A stretch of 64,000 nucleotides of DNA from Nocardia miyunensis NBRC 108239. Lineage in GTDB: Bacteria; Actinomycetota; Actinomycetes; Mycobacteriales; Mycobacteriaceae. The position numbers were made by a program, and so were the translations under genes. Where the stretch lies: contig NZ_BDBQ01000001.1 in NCBI RefSeq assembly GCF_001613065.1, positions 476,354 to 540,353 of the forward strand, written 5' to 3'. The notes beneath the pieces are model-generated. The model searched no databases. It had not been told where the DNA came from and worked only from the letters and a program-made list of their open reading frames with translations. Below, one piece after another: positions 16,892 through 25,837 of the stretch; position 1 is the stretch's first letter, and the number at the start of each line of letters is the position of its first letter.

Positions 16892-18163
16892 ATGAACGTA
16901 AACCGCCGAAGAACAACACCTTTCACAGTCGCGGCACTGTCCGCAGTGCTCACCCTGGCCGTCGCGGGCTGTGGTTCGTCGACCGGCACCGACGAGACGG
17001 GCGCAGCCACGTCTGCCGATTCCGCCGCAGTCTTCGGCGCGCCGAATGCAGCGAGCGGTGATCCGGTCACGATCGGGTTCATCAGCGACGGCAAGGGCGA
17101 CAAGCTCGACAACACCGACGAGATCAAGGGTGCGCGAGCAGCTGCCGCCTACGCCAACGATTATCTCGGTGGTCTCGCGGGACGCCGTATCGAGGTCAAG
17201 GTGTGCGAGGTTCGCCAGAATCCCGCTGCCGCAACCGATTGCGCCAATCAAATGGTGACCGCTGGGGTCTCAGCAGTCATGGAGGGTGCACTCGCGGAGG
17301 TGGATCAAACCATTTCGGTGTTGGCCCCTGCCGGAATTCCACTGCTGGTGCACAGCTCGGCCACCGAGGCGGTGCAGAAGACGCCGGGAGTTTTCAGCCT
17401 CTACAACGGGCTGGCTTACTACGGAGTACCGGCTTCCGACGCACGGGATCAGGGCGTCCACAAGGCGGCGCTGATAGGTATCGCCGTTCCCGGAGTCGAA
17501 GGACCGGCGCGAACCACGGGCACGTTGCTGTACAAGAACGCCGGCATCGTTCTCGATATCACAGCAATCGCTCCCGGTACGGCCGATATGACACCTCAGA
17601 TCACAGCGGCCGGCTCCGACAAGCCGCAGCTCTACCACATCTTCGGAAACGACAGCTTCTGTACGAGCGCGATGAAGGCCATCAAGACTGTGGACCCGAC
17701 GGCCGCTGTAACGATGATCGACACGTGCATTTCTCCGACGAGTGGCAAATCCATTCCCGGTGGTTACGAGGGCGCGCACGTGGTCACCACCGCCGACCTC
17801 GACACGTCGACCCACGACGCGAAACTGTTCCGAGCGGTACTGGGCAAGTACGGTGACCATGCAGCGGTTCGGGCGAACTCGGCGTTCGGATACTCGCCGA
17901 TGCTGGCGACCGTGACGGCGCTGAACGCCGGAAAAATCACCGATTTCTCCCCTGCAGGCGTTCTTTCGGCAATCAAGGCGGCTCCGGCTACCGAATATCC
18001 GATGGCCATGGGCGCCAAGTTCCAGTGTGACGGCAAGCAGATGGGTCTCTCGCCCAACATGTGCGGCTCCAGTGGTCTCATCGCCACCGCCAACAAAGAC
18101 GGCGTCCTGTCGGACTACAAGCTCATTCCATCCGACCCGAAGTTGTACTCCAACAGCGGGTAG
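16892..18163 (+). CDS. Lipoprotein solute-binding protein, branched-chain amino acid type (LivK-like), copy 1
   Basis: 423 residues from ATG 16892 with GAGGTGA upstream, starting 5 bp after the SDR stop. The signal peptide ends in the lipobox LAVAGC, so the protein should be a membrane-anchored lipoprotein. The mature part has the type I periplasmic-binding fold (IGFISDGKGDKLDN, ARAAAAYANDYLGGLAGRRI, AGIPLLVHSSATEAV). It would capture the substrate for the ABC transporter encoded at 19608-23140. The protein facing it from the opposite strand is a paralogue. Confidence 0.85.
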   Translation: MNVNRRRTTPFTVAALSAVLTLAVAGCGSSTGTDETGAATSADSAAVFGAPNAASGDPVTIGFISDGKGDKLDNTDEIKGARAAAAYANDYLGGLAGRRIEVKVCEVRQNPAAATDCANQMVTAGVSAVMEGALAEVDQTISVLAPAGIPLLVHSSATEAVQKTPGVFSLYNGLAYYGVPASDARDQGVHKAALIGIAVPGVEGPARTTGTLLYKNAGIVLDITAIAPGTADMTPQITAAGSDKPQLYHIFGNDSFCTSAMKAIKTVDPTAAVTMIDTCISPTSGKSIPGGYEGAHVVTTADLDTSTHDAKLFRAVLGKYGDHAAVRANSAFGYSPMLATVTALNAGKITDFSPAGVLSAIKAAPATEYPMAMGAKFQCDGKQMGLSPNMCGSSGLIATANKDGVLSDYKLIPSDPKLYSNSG

Positions 18164-18171
18164 ACATACAA

Positions 18172-18213
18172 AGAACGGCGTCCACTTTCCTTGTCGAAAG
18201 TGGACGCCGTTCT
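18172..18213. terminator. Strong bidirectional terminator between the two binding-protein genes
   Basis: AGAACGGCGTCCACTTTC (18172-18189), loop CTTGTC, and the exact complement GAAAGTGGACGCCGTTCT (18196-18213): an 18-bp perfect stem between convergent genes. Confidence 0.85.
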
Positions 18214-18265
18214 CATGTGCAGCCGGAGGGTCGGCTGTTGATCGGACTCGGCTGCGGATACTGAC

Positions 18266-19522
18266 TCAATTGTAGATACCGGAGCCGTCGACAACCTCGT
18301 AGTTCGAGAGCTTCCCGTCCTTGTCCGAATCCGCGATGATGCCGGTTGCACTGCAGATGTTGGGTGAAATCGCGGTCATTGCCGAACCGTCGCACTTGAA
18401 GGTGGCGCCGCCCTGCAGCGGGAACGGCGTCGCCGGAGCGCTCTTCAGCGCGGCCAGGGTGCCTGCCGGTGTCGTGTCCGTGATCCGCGCGGCATTCAAC
18501 GCGCGAATGGCGCCCAGCGTCACCGAATATCCGACTCCGGCTACCGGCCCCACCTTGGCGCCGTCCCCGTACTGGCGCATGGCCGCCGCAAATGCTGCGA
18601 AATCGGGATCACTGGCTGCCAACTGAAGTGTCGTGATCACCTTCAGGCCCTTGTACCCGCCCGCGATGGACGAGCCGCCCGAGCCGAGGCAGACGTCGGC
18701 CACTGTGACGTCGGCGGTCACGCCGAGCGTTTTGATGGCCTTCAGTGCGCTGGTGCAGAACGCGGCATTTCCGAGAATGTTGTACAGGCCGGGATGACCG
18801 CCTAGAGACGACTGAATCTGCGGGGTCATGTCGGCGGTTCCCGCCGGCACTGCCAGTACCGAGAAGTCGGCTCCCGCATTGGTGAACACCTTCTTGCCCA
18901 ATGAATTCGCGGGGCCGGTCGCGCCGGGCACGTCGATGACGACCTCGACTGCTTTCTTCAGCGATTTCTCCTTGGCATATCCGGCTGACGTGCCGAAGTA
19001 ACTGAGCGGGTTGGTCAGTGAGAACACACCGGGGGTGGACAATGCACCGGCGCTCGCGGCCTGCTGGAACAGCAGGGGAATCTTCGCGGCGGCCAACACG
19101 GTGACTGCCGAGTCCGACTGTGCCAACGTTCCGGCCATCACAGCCGAGACACCGGCCTGGACCATCTGATTGGCGCAATCCGTCGTCTGGGTCGGAGTGG
19201 CGAGCGCCTGACACGTACGCAGCTCGATGACGTGGCCGTTGACACCGCCGAGGTAAGCATTCGCGTAGCCGATTGCGGCCTTGGCGCCCTTCAGTTCGTC
19301 GCTCTGGTCGATGGCGTCGGACTTGCCGTCGCTGATGTAGCCGAACGAGATCGGGGCTCCGGAAGCTGCGTTTGCCGTACCGAGAGCGGCGGTGCCGGTG
19401 GTGCTCGTATCGCCGGAACCTGCATTGTCGCTGCTACTGCAACCAGCGAGAACTATCGGAATCACCGCCGCGGTGGCAGCGAGCGCGACCCACGAACGCC
19501 GCCTTTTGATTGTTGTAATCAT
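18266..19522 (-). CDS. Lipoprotein solute-binding protein (LivK-like), copy 2
   Basis: 418 residues from the ATG at 19522 with AAAGGA upstream; the frame stays open further upstream but that extension lacks a signal sequence. N-terminus KRRRSWVALAATAAVIPIVL followed by the lipobox Cys (LAGCSSS). The fold and many motifs match copy 1 (ISFGYISDGKSDAIDQSDEL, GYANAYLGGVNGHVIELRTC, near-identical C-terminal layout CDGSAMTAISPNIC). It is the last gene of the transporter operon. Confidence 0.85.
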   Translation of the reverse strand: MITTIKRRRSWVALAATAAVIPIVLAGCSSSDNAGSGDTSTTGTAALGTANAASGAPISFGYISDGKSDAIDQSDELKGAKAAIGYANAYLGGVNGHVIELRTCQALATPTQTTDCANQMVQAGVSAVMAGTLAQSDSAVTVLAAAKIPLLFQQAASAGALSTPGVFSLTNPLSYFGTSAGYAKEKSLKKAVEVVIDVPGATGPANSLGKKVFTNAGADFSVLAVPAGTADMTPQIQSSLGGHPGLYNILGNAAFCTSALKAIKTLGVTADVTVADVCLGSGGSSIAGGYKGLKVITTLQLAASDPDFAAFAAAMRQYGDGAKVGPVAGVGYSVTLGAIRALNAARITDTTPAGTLAALKSAPATPFPLQGGATFKCDGSAMTAISPNICSATGIIADSDKDGKLSNYEVVDGSGIYN

Positions 19523-19607
19523 TGATCGTCCTTTCGGAACATCGGGATTTGGAGAGCCGGTCTCGTCTGATCGAGAGCCGGCAGCAAGTAGTGACGGGTC
19601 GGATCGA

Positions 19608-20366
19608 TCAGGTTGCGGCCGACTCGGTTTCGCCGAGGTAGGCCGCTTCGAGCATCTCCGGATCTGCCGACAGTTCCGCGGCACTGCCTCGCAGGCGGAC
19701 ATCGCCGTGCACGATGACAATTGCCTCGTCGGCAACTTCGAGCGCGAGTCGAACATGCTGCTCCACCAGCACCACCACCGCGCCCGTCTCATCGGCGATA
19801 CGGCGGACCATCGGCAGAAGATCCTCGACGATGACGGGAGCGAGTCCCATACTCATCTCATCGATCAGCAGAACCTTCGGCTTCTGAACCAGAGCTCTCG
19901 CCACGGCGAGCATCTGTTGCTCGCCGCCCGAGATCGCTCCTGCGGTCACCTTCAGCCGCTTCTTCAGCGCCGGGAACATATCCAAGACGGCATCGAGATC
20001 GGGGCCGCCGGACTTGCGGGCGATCTGAATGTTCTCCCGCACCGTCAAACTCGTGAACAGAGCGCGATCATCTGAAACGAGTACGAGACCGGCTCGGTTC
20101 GCTGCTCCGGGCCTCGCGCTGGGCAGGGACGTGCCTGCGACCAGTACATCGCCGCCCAGCCGCGGGATCAAGCCTGCGAGCGTCGACATCACGGTGGTCT
20201 TACCGGCGCCGTTCGGGCCGAGAATGGCCAACACCGACCCTGCCGACAACGAAAGATCGAATTCACGAACAACGGTGACCGACCCATGGCCTGCAATCAA
20301 TCCGCGGCATTCGAGCACTGCGTCCTGCTTCGCAGTGGACGGTGCGTCGACCAGTGTGTCACTCAT
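19608..20366 (-). CDS. livF: ABC transporter ATPase LivF
   Basis: 252 residues. Walker A GPNGAGKTT, Q-loop region, signature ISGGEQQMLAVARAL and Walker B VLLIDEMSMGLAP. The length and the DDRALFTSLTVRENI segment are typical of LivF. It powers the transporter with the LivG domain of the preceding fused protein, with which it overlaps by 4 bp (20363-20366). Confidence 0.88.
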   Translation of the reverse strand: MSDTLVDAPSTAKQDAVLECRGLIAGHGSVTVVREFDLSLSAGSVLAILGPNGAGKTTVMSTLAGLIPRLGGDVLVAGTSLPSARPGAANRAGLVLVSDDRALFTSLTVRENIQIARKSGGPDLDAVLDMFPALKKRLKVTAGAISGGEQQMLAVARALVQKPKVLLIDEMSMGLAPVIVEDLLPMVRRIADETGAVVVLVEQHVRLALEVADEAIVIVHGDVRLRGSAAELSADPEMLEAAYLGETESAAT

Positions 20367-23140
20367 GATGTTGCCATTCCTTCCGCATGAGTACTTCCGA
20401 GATAGGCCTCGGCTACCTTTCGATCCGCCCGTATCTCGGAAGGACTACCGGACGCAATGACTTCACCGAAGTTGAGTACGTGGATCCGATCGCACAGTCC
20501 CAGAACCAATCCCATGTCGTGTTCGACCATGACGATCGTCACGCCACTGTCCCTGATGTCCCGCAATCGCTGTCCCAACCACTGACTTTCGGTGGTGTCG
20601 AGGCCGCCTGCGGGTTCGTCGAGGAGCAACACGCTCGGATGGCCTGCGAGCGCCCGCGCAATGGATACCAGCTGTCGCTGCCCCTGAGACAATTCACCTG
20701 CCGGTCGTTCACGCACCGCCCCGAGGCCGAGCAATGTGAAGACCCCGTCGAGGCGCTCCTGCTCTGTGCGTTGGATGCCGCCGGCCTGCTCGTCGCGATG
20801 GCCGGCCGCCGACAGTCCCACCTTCACGTTTTCGGAGACGCTCAGGTCGTCGTACAACTCGATCGCTTGGAACGTTCGGCCCAGGCCTGCTCGAATTCGT
20901 TTGTGCGGCACGAGAGAGTCGATGGAATCGTTGCCGAGAATCACCTCACCCGAGTGCGTGGCGAAGCCACTGATCGCATCGATCAACGTCGTCTTACCCG
21001 CACCGTTCGGCCCGATCAAGCCGACTATCGCACCTGTCGGCACGCCGAGGGACACGTCGTTCACCGCGACGACCCCGCCGTAATGCACTGATACTCCACG
21101 CAATTGAAGTGCAGACGGCGCGTCCGGGTCGAACGCGCGCCGTTCGAACCCGAGGTCGATGTCCTCGGTCGCTGCCGATCCGATTGCCAGGTCTGCGCCT
21201 CCCGCCGCCAGATCGGCGGCCTCGCGCCGCCTGGCCAACAACGCATGCGCGGGGCCGACGATGCCTTCGGGGTTGAGAACGACCGTGAAGATCAACAACA
21301 CACTGGAGATGACCGCGTACCAACCACTGACCGAGAACACCTGGTCGACAACGATGTAGAACAGGCCGTTGACTGCGGTGATACCGGCCAGTAGTCCGCC
21401 CGACACCGAGGTGGCACCAGCGAGATACACGGTGCCGAACAACGCGAGACCGCCCAGCGCGGAGAAGGAGTCGAATGTGACGGTCTGCTGTTGATATGCC
21501 AGCAGAGACCCGCCGAGACCGGCGATGAACGCCGCTATCGCGAAGGCGAGAATCTTGACCCGCACGACGCTGACGCCCGCGGCCGCTGCCGATCGTTCGT
21601 TGGCGCGAACCGCGAGCATCTGCGATCCGAGTTGGCTGCGGCGCAGTTGCGCGACGAACACCGCAACGACGACGAGGACGAGAAGGCACAGTATTCCGAA
21701 CCGCAGGCGTGGATACTCCAGGCCCGCACCGATACCGAGGTCCCATCCGAACAACGTGGGTGACGGTACGGCGACGCCGGACGAACCCACGAAGTCGATA
21801 TTTCGAAACCAGAACGCCTCCAGCGCGAATGCCAGCGCAAACGTCACGACAGCCACGGTGAGCCCGCGTATCCGCAGAGCAGGCAGGCCGATGACGACAC
21901 CCAGGACAGCGGCGGCCAGGGCCGCGAGCAACGGGGCAAGGGGGAACGGGATATGCAGCGAGTTGCCGATAGGCCCCAGGCTGAAGCCCGCCACGCCTGC
22001 AATCGTCAACTGTGCCAACGAGACCTGCCCTGCATAGCCCGTCACCACCACGATCGACAGAGCGATTATCCCCATGATGAGGCTGACGATCAGCCCGTTC
22101 TTGAACCGGTCCTGCAGCACGATCAAGCCGACGACAGTGACCACCACCATGACGAGGGTCGTCACCAGAACGTGCCGGGGCCGAGGGGCACGTCCGAGAC
22201 TCTGCAGAATGATGGCCCCGCGACCTGGCAACGGCCGGGCGCGCACAACGAGCACGACGAGAATGAGAATCAGCGGGATGAGCTCGGGCAGGCCCGACGA
22301 CGGCAGCCAGTCGAAGGCCGACTGCAGGTACTGTGCTTCGGATTGCAGGGCACCGATCACCAGGCCTGCCACCACTGTGACTACCACGTACTGGAACCGA
22401 GCGACGATGGCGGCCGCGAGCGCAGGCACGATGAACAGCGTGTAGGCCACCGGAACCAGCGGGACGATCGGCGCGATGAGAATTCCGGCAAAGCCTGCGA
22501 CGGCGGAACTGAGCATCCAGTTGTATGCGGCAATCCGGTCCGGGGAGATACCGCTGAGATACGCGCCTCGCTCGGATTCTGCGGCCGCCCGTGTCGCCAG
22601 CCCGAATCTGGTGAATCGGAAGGCCAGGGCCAGGGCGATGGCGAGTACGAGGATGGTCAGGGCGAAGTACACGCGATCGGACGAGACCCGCAGGCTCCCG
22701 TTCTGCCACAGGTCTGCGGGGAAGATCGGATCGACCGACACCGGATCGGTTCCCAACTTCTGCGATACGAGTCCGGCCAACACCAACGAGACTCCCAGCG
22801 CGGCAACTGCGCGGGCCACCGGTGGCGCCGTCCGTAGCGGCCGGAAGATCAACAGGTACAAGATCAATCCCAGCCCGGCGGCCATCGACAGCGCGATGAT
22901 CAATCCGGGGGCGAGACCTAGCGGTCCCCCGAGGCTCACGGTGTCGGGCAGGCCGGGGATCAGCAGCAGGAGATGACCCTGCCGGAGAAACGCGTACACG
23001 TACGCCGTGTACAGCGCGATGGCACCGGTGGCGAAGTTGAGCACACCGGAGCTTCGATACGTGAGAACGACCGCCAACGCGAGCGCTCCGAACACCGCAC
23101 CGTTGCCGAGTCCGAGCAATAGGAAGACTAGATGCTGCAT
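20363..23140 (-). CDS. Fused LivH-LivM-LivG: two permeases and one ATPase in one 925-residue protein
   Basis: Residues about 1-300 are a LivH permease (GLGNGAVFGALALAVVLTYR, VLNFATGAIALY). About 325-620 are a LivM permease (GYAGQVSLAQLTIAGVAGFS, GLPALRIRGLTVAVVTFALA). About 680-925 are a LivG ATPase (Walker A GPNGAGKTTLIDAISG near 710, signature LSQGQRQLVSIARAL, Walker B VLLLDEPAGGLD, VEHDMGLVLGLCDRIHVLNF). The three are normally separate genes. No frameshift is needed: it is one continuous frame. The transporter carries amino acids or, in many soil actinobacteria, aromatic or acidic substrates; the catabolic context favours the latter. Confidence 0.87.
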   Translation of the reverse strand: MQHLVFLLLGLGNGAVFGALALAVVLTYRSSGVLNFATGAIALYTAYVYAFLRQGHLLLLIPGLPDTVSLGGPLGLAPGLIIALSMAAGLGLILYLLIFRPLRTAPPVARAVAALGVSLVLAGLVSQKLGTDPVSVDPIFPADLWQNGSLRVSSDRVYFALTILVLAIALALAFRFTRFGLATRAAAESERGAYLSGISPDRIAAYNWMLSSAVAGFAGILIAPIVPLVPVAYTLFIVPALAAAIVARFQYVVVTVVAGLVIGALQSEAQYLQSAFDWLPSSGLPELIPLILILVVLVVRARPLPGRGAIILQSLGRAPRPRHVLVTTLVMVVVTVVGLIVLQDRFKNGLIVSLIMGIIALSIVVVTGYAGQVSLAQLTIAGVAGFSLGPIGNSLHIPFPLAPLLAALAAAVLGVVIGLPALRIRGLTVAVVTFALAFALEAFWFRNIDFVGSSGVAVPSPTLFGWDLGIGAGLEYPRLRFGILCLLVLVVVAVFVAQLRRSQLGSQMLAVRANERSAAAAGVSVVRVKILAFAIAAFIAGLGGSLLAYQQQTVTFDSFSALGGLALFGTVYLAGATSVSGGLLAGITAVNGLFYIVVDQVFSVSGWYAVISSVLLIFTVVLNPEGIVGPAHALLARRREAADLAAGGADLAIGSAATEDIDLGFERRAFDPDAPSALQLRGVSVHYGGVVAVNDVSLGVPTGAIVGLIGPNGAGKTTLIDAISGFATHSGEVILGNDSIDSLVPHKRIRAGLGRTFQAIELYDDLSVSENVKVGLSAAGHRDEQAGGIQRTEQERLDGVFTLLGLGAVRERPAGELSQGQRQLVSIARALAGHPSVLLLDEPAGGLDTTESQWLGQRLRDIRDSGVTIVMVEHDMGLVLGLCDRIHVLNFGEVIASGSPSEIRADRKVAEAYLGSTHAEGMATS

Positions 23141-23729
23141 CGACGACGATCCTTCGCAGTTCCAATGAGGATTGTGATTAGTGACACAGACGTTAGATCA
23201 AGGCGCTGATTACCGCTAGCAAATGACAGGAGCGGACCAAAGTCCGCTGTGAAAACCACCGATACAGAAGGCAGCGCGGCTCGAGCAACCTGCACTAGAC
23301 AGTCAGATCAGACCTTCCAGAACCGGGTCGCCGACGTCGAAGTCAGCGGCAACCGCTCCGACTCCACCGGCCTCCGGCTCGCACTCCCGACCGGTCGCTA
23401 CCGCAAGATCATCCGACCACCGGCCCGTAGCCTCCGGCCGCACACAGCAACTACCGCTCCCGCGCATCCTTCCCCCTCGTCCCGAGGCAGTCGGCATCAC
23501 TCGACTGACAGTTACTGCCACACCCCTTGTCCGTTGACCACGCCATCAGACCGCCATAGGTTGCCCATTGCGCCGAATTATATTGTAACGCACAGGTTTT
23601 CAGAGAACGAGGCAGCGTTCGACTTCCGTAAGCCTGGAGAGCTTTAGTGGCAGTTTCTGCCATATTGCGCTACCGTGGTCCATGACACCAACCGGTCGGT
23701 CAGAGCCGGCCGCAGCAGGAGGATCGACG
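23141..23729. other. Gene-poor 590-bp stretch upstream of the transporter operon
   Basis: No coding region could be supported; open frames here lack homology and ribosome sites. It contains a small hairpin AGCGGAC-CAAA-GTCCGCT at 23231-23248, an AGTCAGA variant of the region-A motif at 23301-23307, and an AT-rich patch GAATTATATTGTAACG near 23577 that could be a promoter for the TetR. Confidence 0.4.
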
Positions 23730-24386
23730 TTGACAGCGCAACCTTTGGGCACCGTTCCCACCGACGGGAATGCCCGCGCCCTGTCGAGACGGCGGACACT
23801 CCGGGAGGTCTCCCAGGCCACCGTCGAGTATTTGATCGAACACGGCACCGCTGATGTAACCGTCAAGGACCTGACCCGTTATGCCGGGATCTCGGACCGT
23901 ACTTTCTTCCGGTATTTCCCGCGGAAGGAAGATGCCATTCGCCCGTTCCTGATGGCAGGTACCGAGCGCGTGGCGGCGGAATTTCTCGCTCGGCCGTCCG
24001 ACGAGCCGATCAAGGATTCGTTCGTGGCGGTGTGGAGCAAGGCGTGGCCGTCCACGCACCCGGAAGAGGCCCGGAAAATGTACCGGGTCTTTGGTTCCGA
24101 CCGCGCCTTTCAGGCCGTCTGGCTGCAGACGATGATCGACAGCGAAGACTACTGGTGCGAGGTCCTGGCCTCGCGGCTCGGACTCGATCCGCGCTCGAAG
24201 CGGATGGTGTTCGCGGCAGCTGCCGTCCTGACGGCGGTGCGTGTTGCGTGGAGATCCTTCGGTCACGACGAAGAGGTTTCACTGGCAACGACTATCGCGA
24301 TCAATATTCACATGCTCAGCGACGATTTGTTCGTGCCGGTCAGGAACAGCTCATTGGAATCCGAAGAAAGGAAAAACCATGACTAG
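23730..24386 (+). CDS. TetR-family regulator
   Basis: 218 residues from TTG 23730, chosen because AGGAGG at 23717-23722 lies 7 bp upstream; an ATG at 23682 without such a site would add 16 residues. Helix-turn-helix: VTVKDLTRYAGISDRTFFRY, with FPRKEDAI following. The C-terminal half is an ordinary effector domain with unknown ligand. The next gene overlaps by 8 bp, so this is one operon: the TetR probably controls itself and the cleavage enzyme. Confidence 0.83.
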   Translation: MTAQPLGTVPTDGNARALSRRRTLREVSQATVEYLIEHGTADVTVKDLTRYAGISDRTFFRYFPRKEDAIRPFLMAGTERVAAEFLARPSDEPIKDSFVAVWSKAWPSTHPEEARKMYRVFGSDRAFQAVWLQTMIDSEDYWCEVLASRLGLDPRSKRMVFAAAAVLTAVRVAWRSFGHDEEVSLATTIAINIHMLSDDLFVPVRNSSLESEERKNHD

Positions 24387-25290
24387 CAAAAACTCCCAGA
24401 TCGACCAGCCGCTTGTCATCGAAACGGCCATGTCACCCGTCGTCGCCAACACCGGCGGCGAGGAGCAATCCACCGAATACATTGTGGCCGAGGCCAGGAA
24501 CTGCCTGACTGCCGGAGCAGGCATCGTCCATATTCATCACGACTTCTCCCTCGGTTTGGACGACGCCATCGCCCAAGTGATCGAGATCAACCGGAGCATC
24601 CTCACCGAATACCCGAGTGCGCTGCTCTACCCGGCGTACATGCCCGGCCACAAGGTCGAGGAGCAGATGCGTCACCTGCGCCCGTTGCACGAGTCCGGGC
24701 AGATGACCATGTTCGCCTTCGACCCGGGCACCACCGAGCACGGCCGCGCCGACGAGAACGGGCTCTTGTCCGGGTCGATCATCAGCGGCACAACATTCGA
24801 GCAGGCCACCAAAATGGTCGAGCTGTCACAGGAGTTCGGCGTCCCCACCTCCCTCGGTATCTTCAACCCAGGATTCCTGAGCTGGGTGCGTTCCTTGGGC
24901 GCGGCCGGGAAGTTCGTACCCGGCACCTATGCGAAGTTCTACTTCGCGGGCGGTGCGGCCTGGGGTGCCAAACAATCCCGTGCCACCTTCGGAGTGCCAC
25001 CGACCAAGGAAGCTCTCGATATCTACGTCGACATGCTCGACGGAGCGAACCTTCCGTGGTTCGTCTCCGTGATGGGCGGAGAGATCCTCGACACCGACCT
25101 GCTGCGGCACGCCATCGAGACGGGCGGCAACATTCGCACCGGACAGGAAGACCCACTGCGTAATGTCGGCATGACCAACGCTGAAATGGTACAGAAGGTC
25201 ATCGAGGTCGCCAACGAAGTCGGCCGCCCGGTCGCTAAATGGAACGAAGCGCGAGACGTCCTGTCCCGCAACGTTGCTGTATCCGCTTGA
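24379..25290 (+). CDS. Beta-keto acid cleavage enzyme (BKACE/DUF849)
   Basis: 303 residues from ATG 24379, preceded by GAAAGGA. The N-terminal segment LVIETAMSPVVANTGG and the metal-binding GAGIVHIHHDFS (His51, His53) are typical of the 3-keto-5-aminohexanoate cleavage family, zinc enzymes that combine a beta-keto acid with acetyl-CoA to give acetoacetate and a new acyl-CoA. Later motifs: MTMFAFDPGTTEHG and GGNIRTGQEDPLRN. It could cleave a 3-oxo acid without prior CoA activation. Overlap with the TetR gene shows co-translation. Confidence 0.8.
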   Translation: MTSKNSQIDQPLVIETAMSPVVANTGGEEQSTEYIVAEARNCLTAGAGIVHIHHDFSLGLDDAIAQVIEINRSILTEYPSALLYPAYMPGHKVEEQMRHLRPLHESGQMTMFAFDPGTTEHGRADENGLLSGSIISGTTFEQATKMVELSQEFGVPTSLGIFNPGFLSWVRSLGAAGKFVPGTYAKFYFAGGAAWGAKQSRATFGVPPTKEALDIYVDMLDGANLPWFVSVMGGEILDTDLLRHAIETGGNIRTGQEDPLRNVGMTNAEMVQKVIEVANEVGRPVAKWNEARDVLSRNVAVSA

Positions 25291-25293
25291 GGA

Positions 25294-25310
25294 TGCCGAG
25301 TACTTCGGCA
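25294..25310 (+). terminator. Short hairpin after the BKACE gene
   Basis: TGCCGA, loop GTACT, TCGGCA, four bases after the stop. The stem is only 6 bp, so this is a weak call. Confidence 0.3.
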
Positions 25311-25834
25311 ACGTCGACGCCCTCGTGAACATTTCCTCACAGACTCCGAGTCGTACCGCGCAGTTCACACTGCGCCGGAGGACTACTCCATCAACGATCA
25401 GCCCGTGAATCTCGCCTGGTGTTGTCCATCCGGGGGCGCGAACCTGCGACACGGCCCGGGCCGATGCGGAACGCAGGCTGACAGGCAGCGACGGGGTGTA
25501 GTTATTCAACCCATCCCAAAATTACCCCAAATCTTCCGGGTGACCGTGGGTGATCTTCCGTGACCCAATGTGCGCGTCTTTTCACTATAACCGCAGGTAG
25601 GCAGCCGTATCGTACTGCTCGTGATCAGGGGTGAACACCGGAAAACCCCGAACCCTTACGGCAGGTTTCTGGTTCAAATCCAGATGGGGGAGAATAAAAC
25701 TGCAGGTCAGACACTATTTTTGTGAAAGTCCAGTCCTTTTGTCAACGGTCATCGGGATCTGGGTCTGGCCGGAATTGATAATCGGGTGCGTGTCGATCCC
25801 ACTGTCGCGCAGGCTGATCGGATTGACGCAGTTC
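25311..25834. other. About 520 bp without a supportable gene at the left edge of the island
   Basis: Several frames are briefly open on both strands, but none has a ribosome site or a recognisable family. One plus-strand frame (about 25320-25500, with NLAWCCPSGGANL) looks like decayed coding sequence that I cannot identify. The stretch contains the T-arm-like repeat at 25659 and runs into the ISL3 relic. Confidence 0.35.
25659..25680 (+). repeat. tRNA T-arm-like direct repeat, left copy (possible attachment site)
   Basis: CGGCAGGTTTCTGGTTC followed by AAATC. Together with the next bases it forms TCTGG-TTCAAAT-CCAGA, a T-stem with a 7-base loop of tRNA consensus type (GTTCAAATC). No other tRNA arm is present upstream. 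The same 22 bp with one change recur at 57184-57205. Integrating elements often use the 3' end of a tRNA gene as target, so these may be attL/attR remnants of a 31.5-kb island. Confidence 0.5.
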
Positions 25835-25837
25835 GTG

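Noticed and set aside
18172..18213. Small RNA or riboswitch in the hairpin between the binding-protein genes
   Set aside because: A simple perfect stem between convergent stops is explained by a terminator.
20994..23165. 723-codon Arg-rich minus-strand frame overlapping the fused transporter
   Set aside because: Out-of-frame shadow of the LivHMG fusion; no domains.
23249..23647. 132-codon plus-strand ORF upstream of the TetR
   Set aside because: No ribosome site, Thr/Arg/Pro-rich composition and no recognisable family; probably non-coding.
25640..25695. Possible complete tRNA gene around the T-arm-like sequence
   Set aside because: No D-arm, anticodon arm or matching 5' acceptor strand was found upstream, so only a 3'-end-like fragment is reported.
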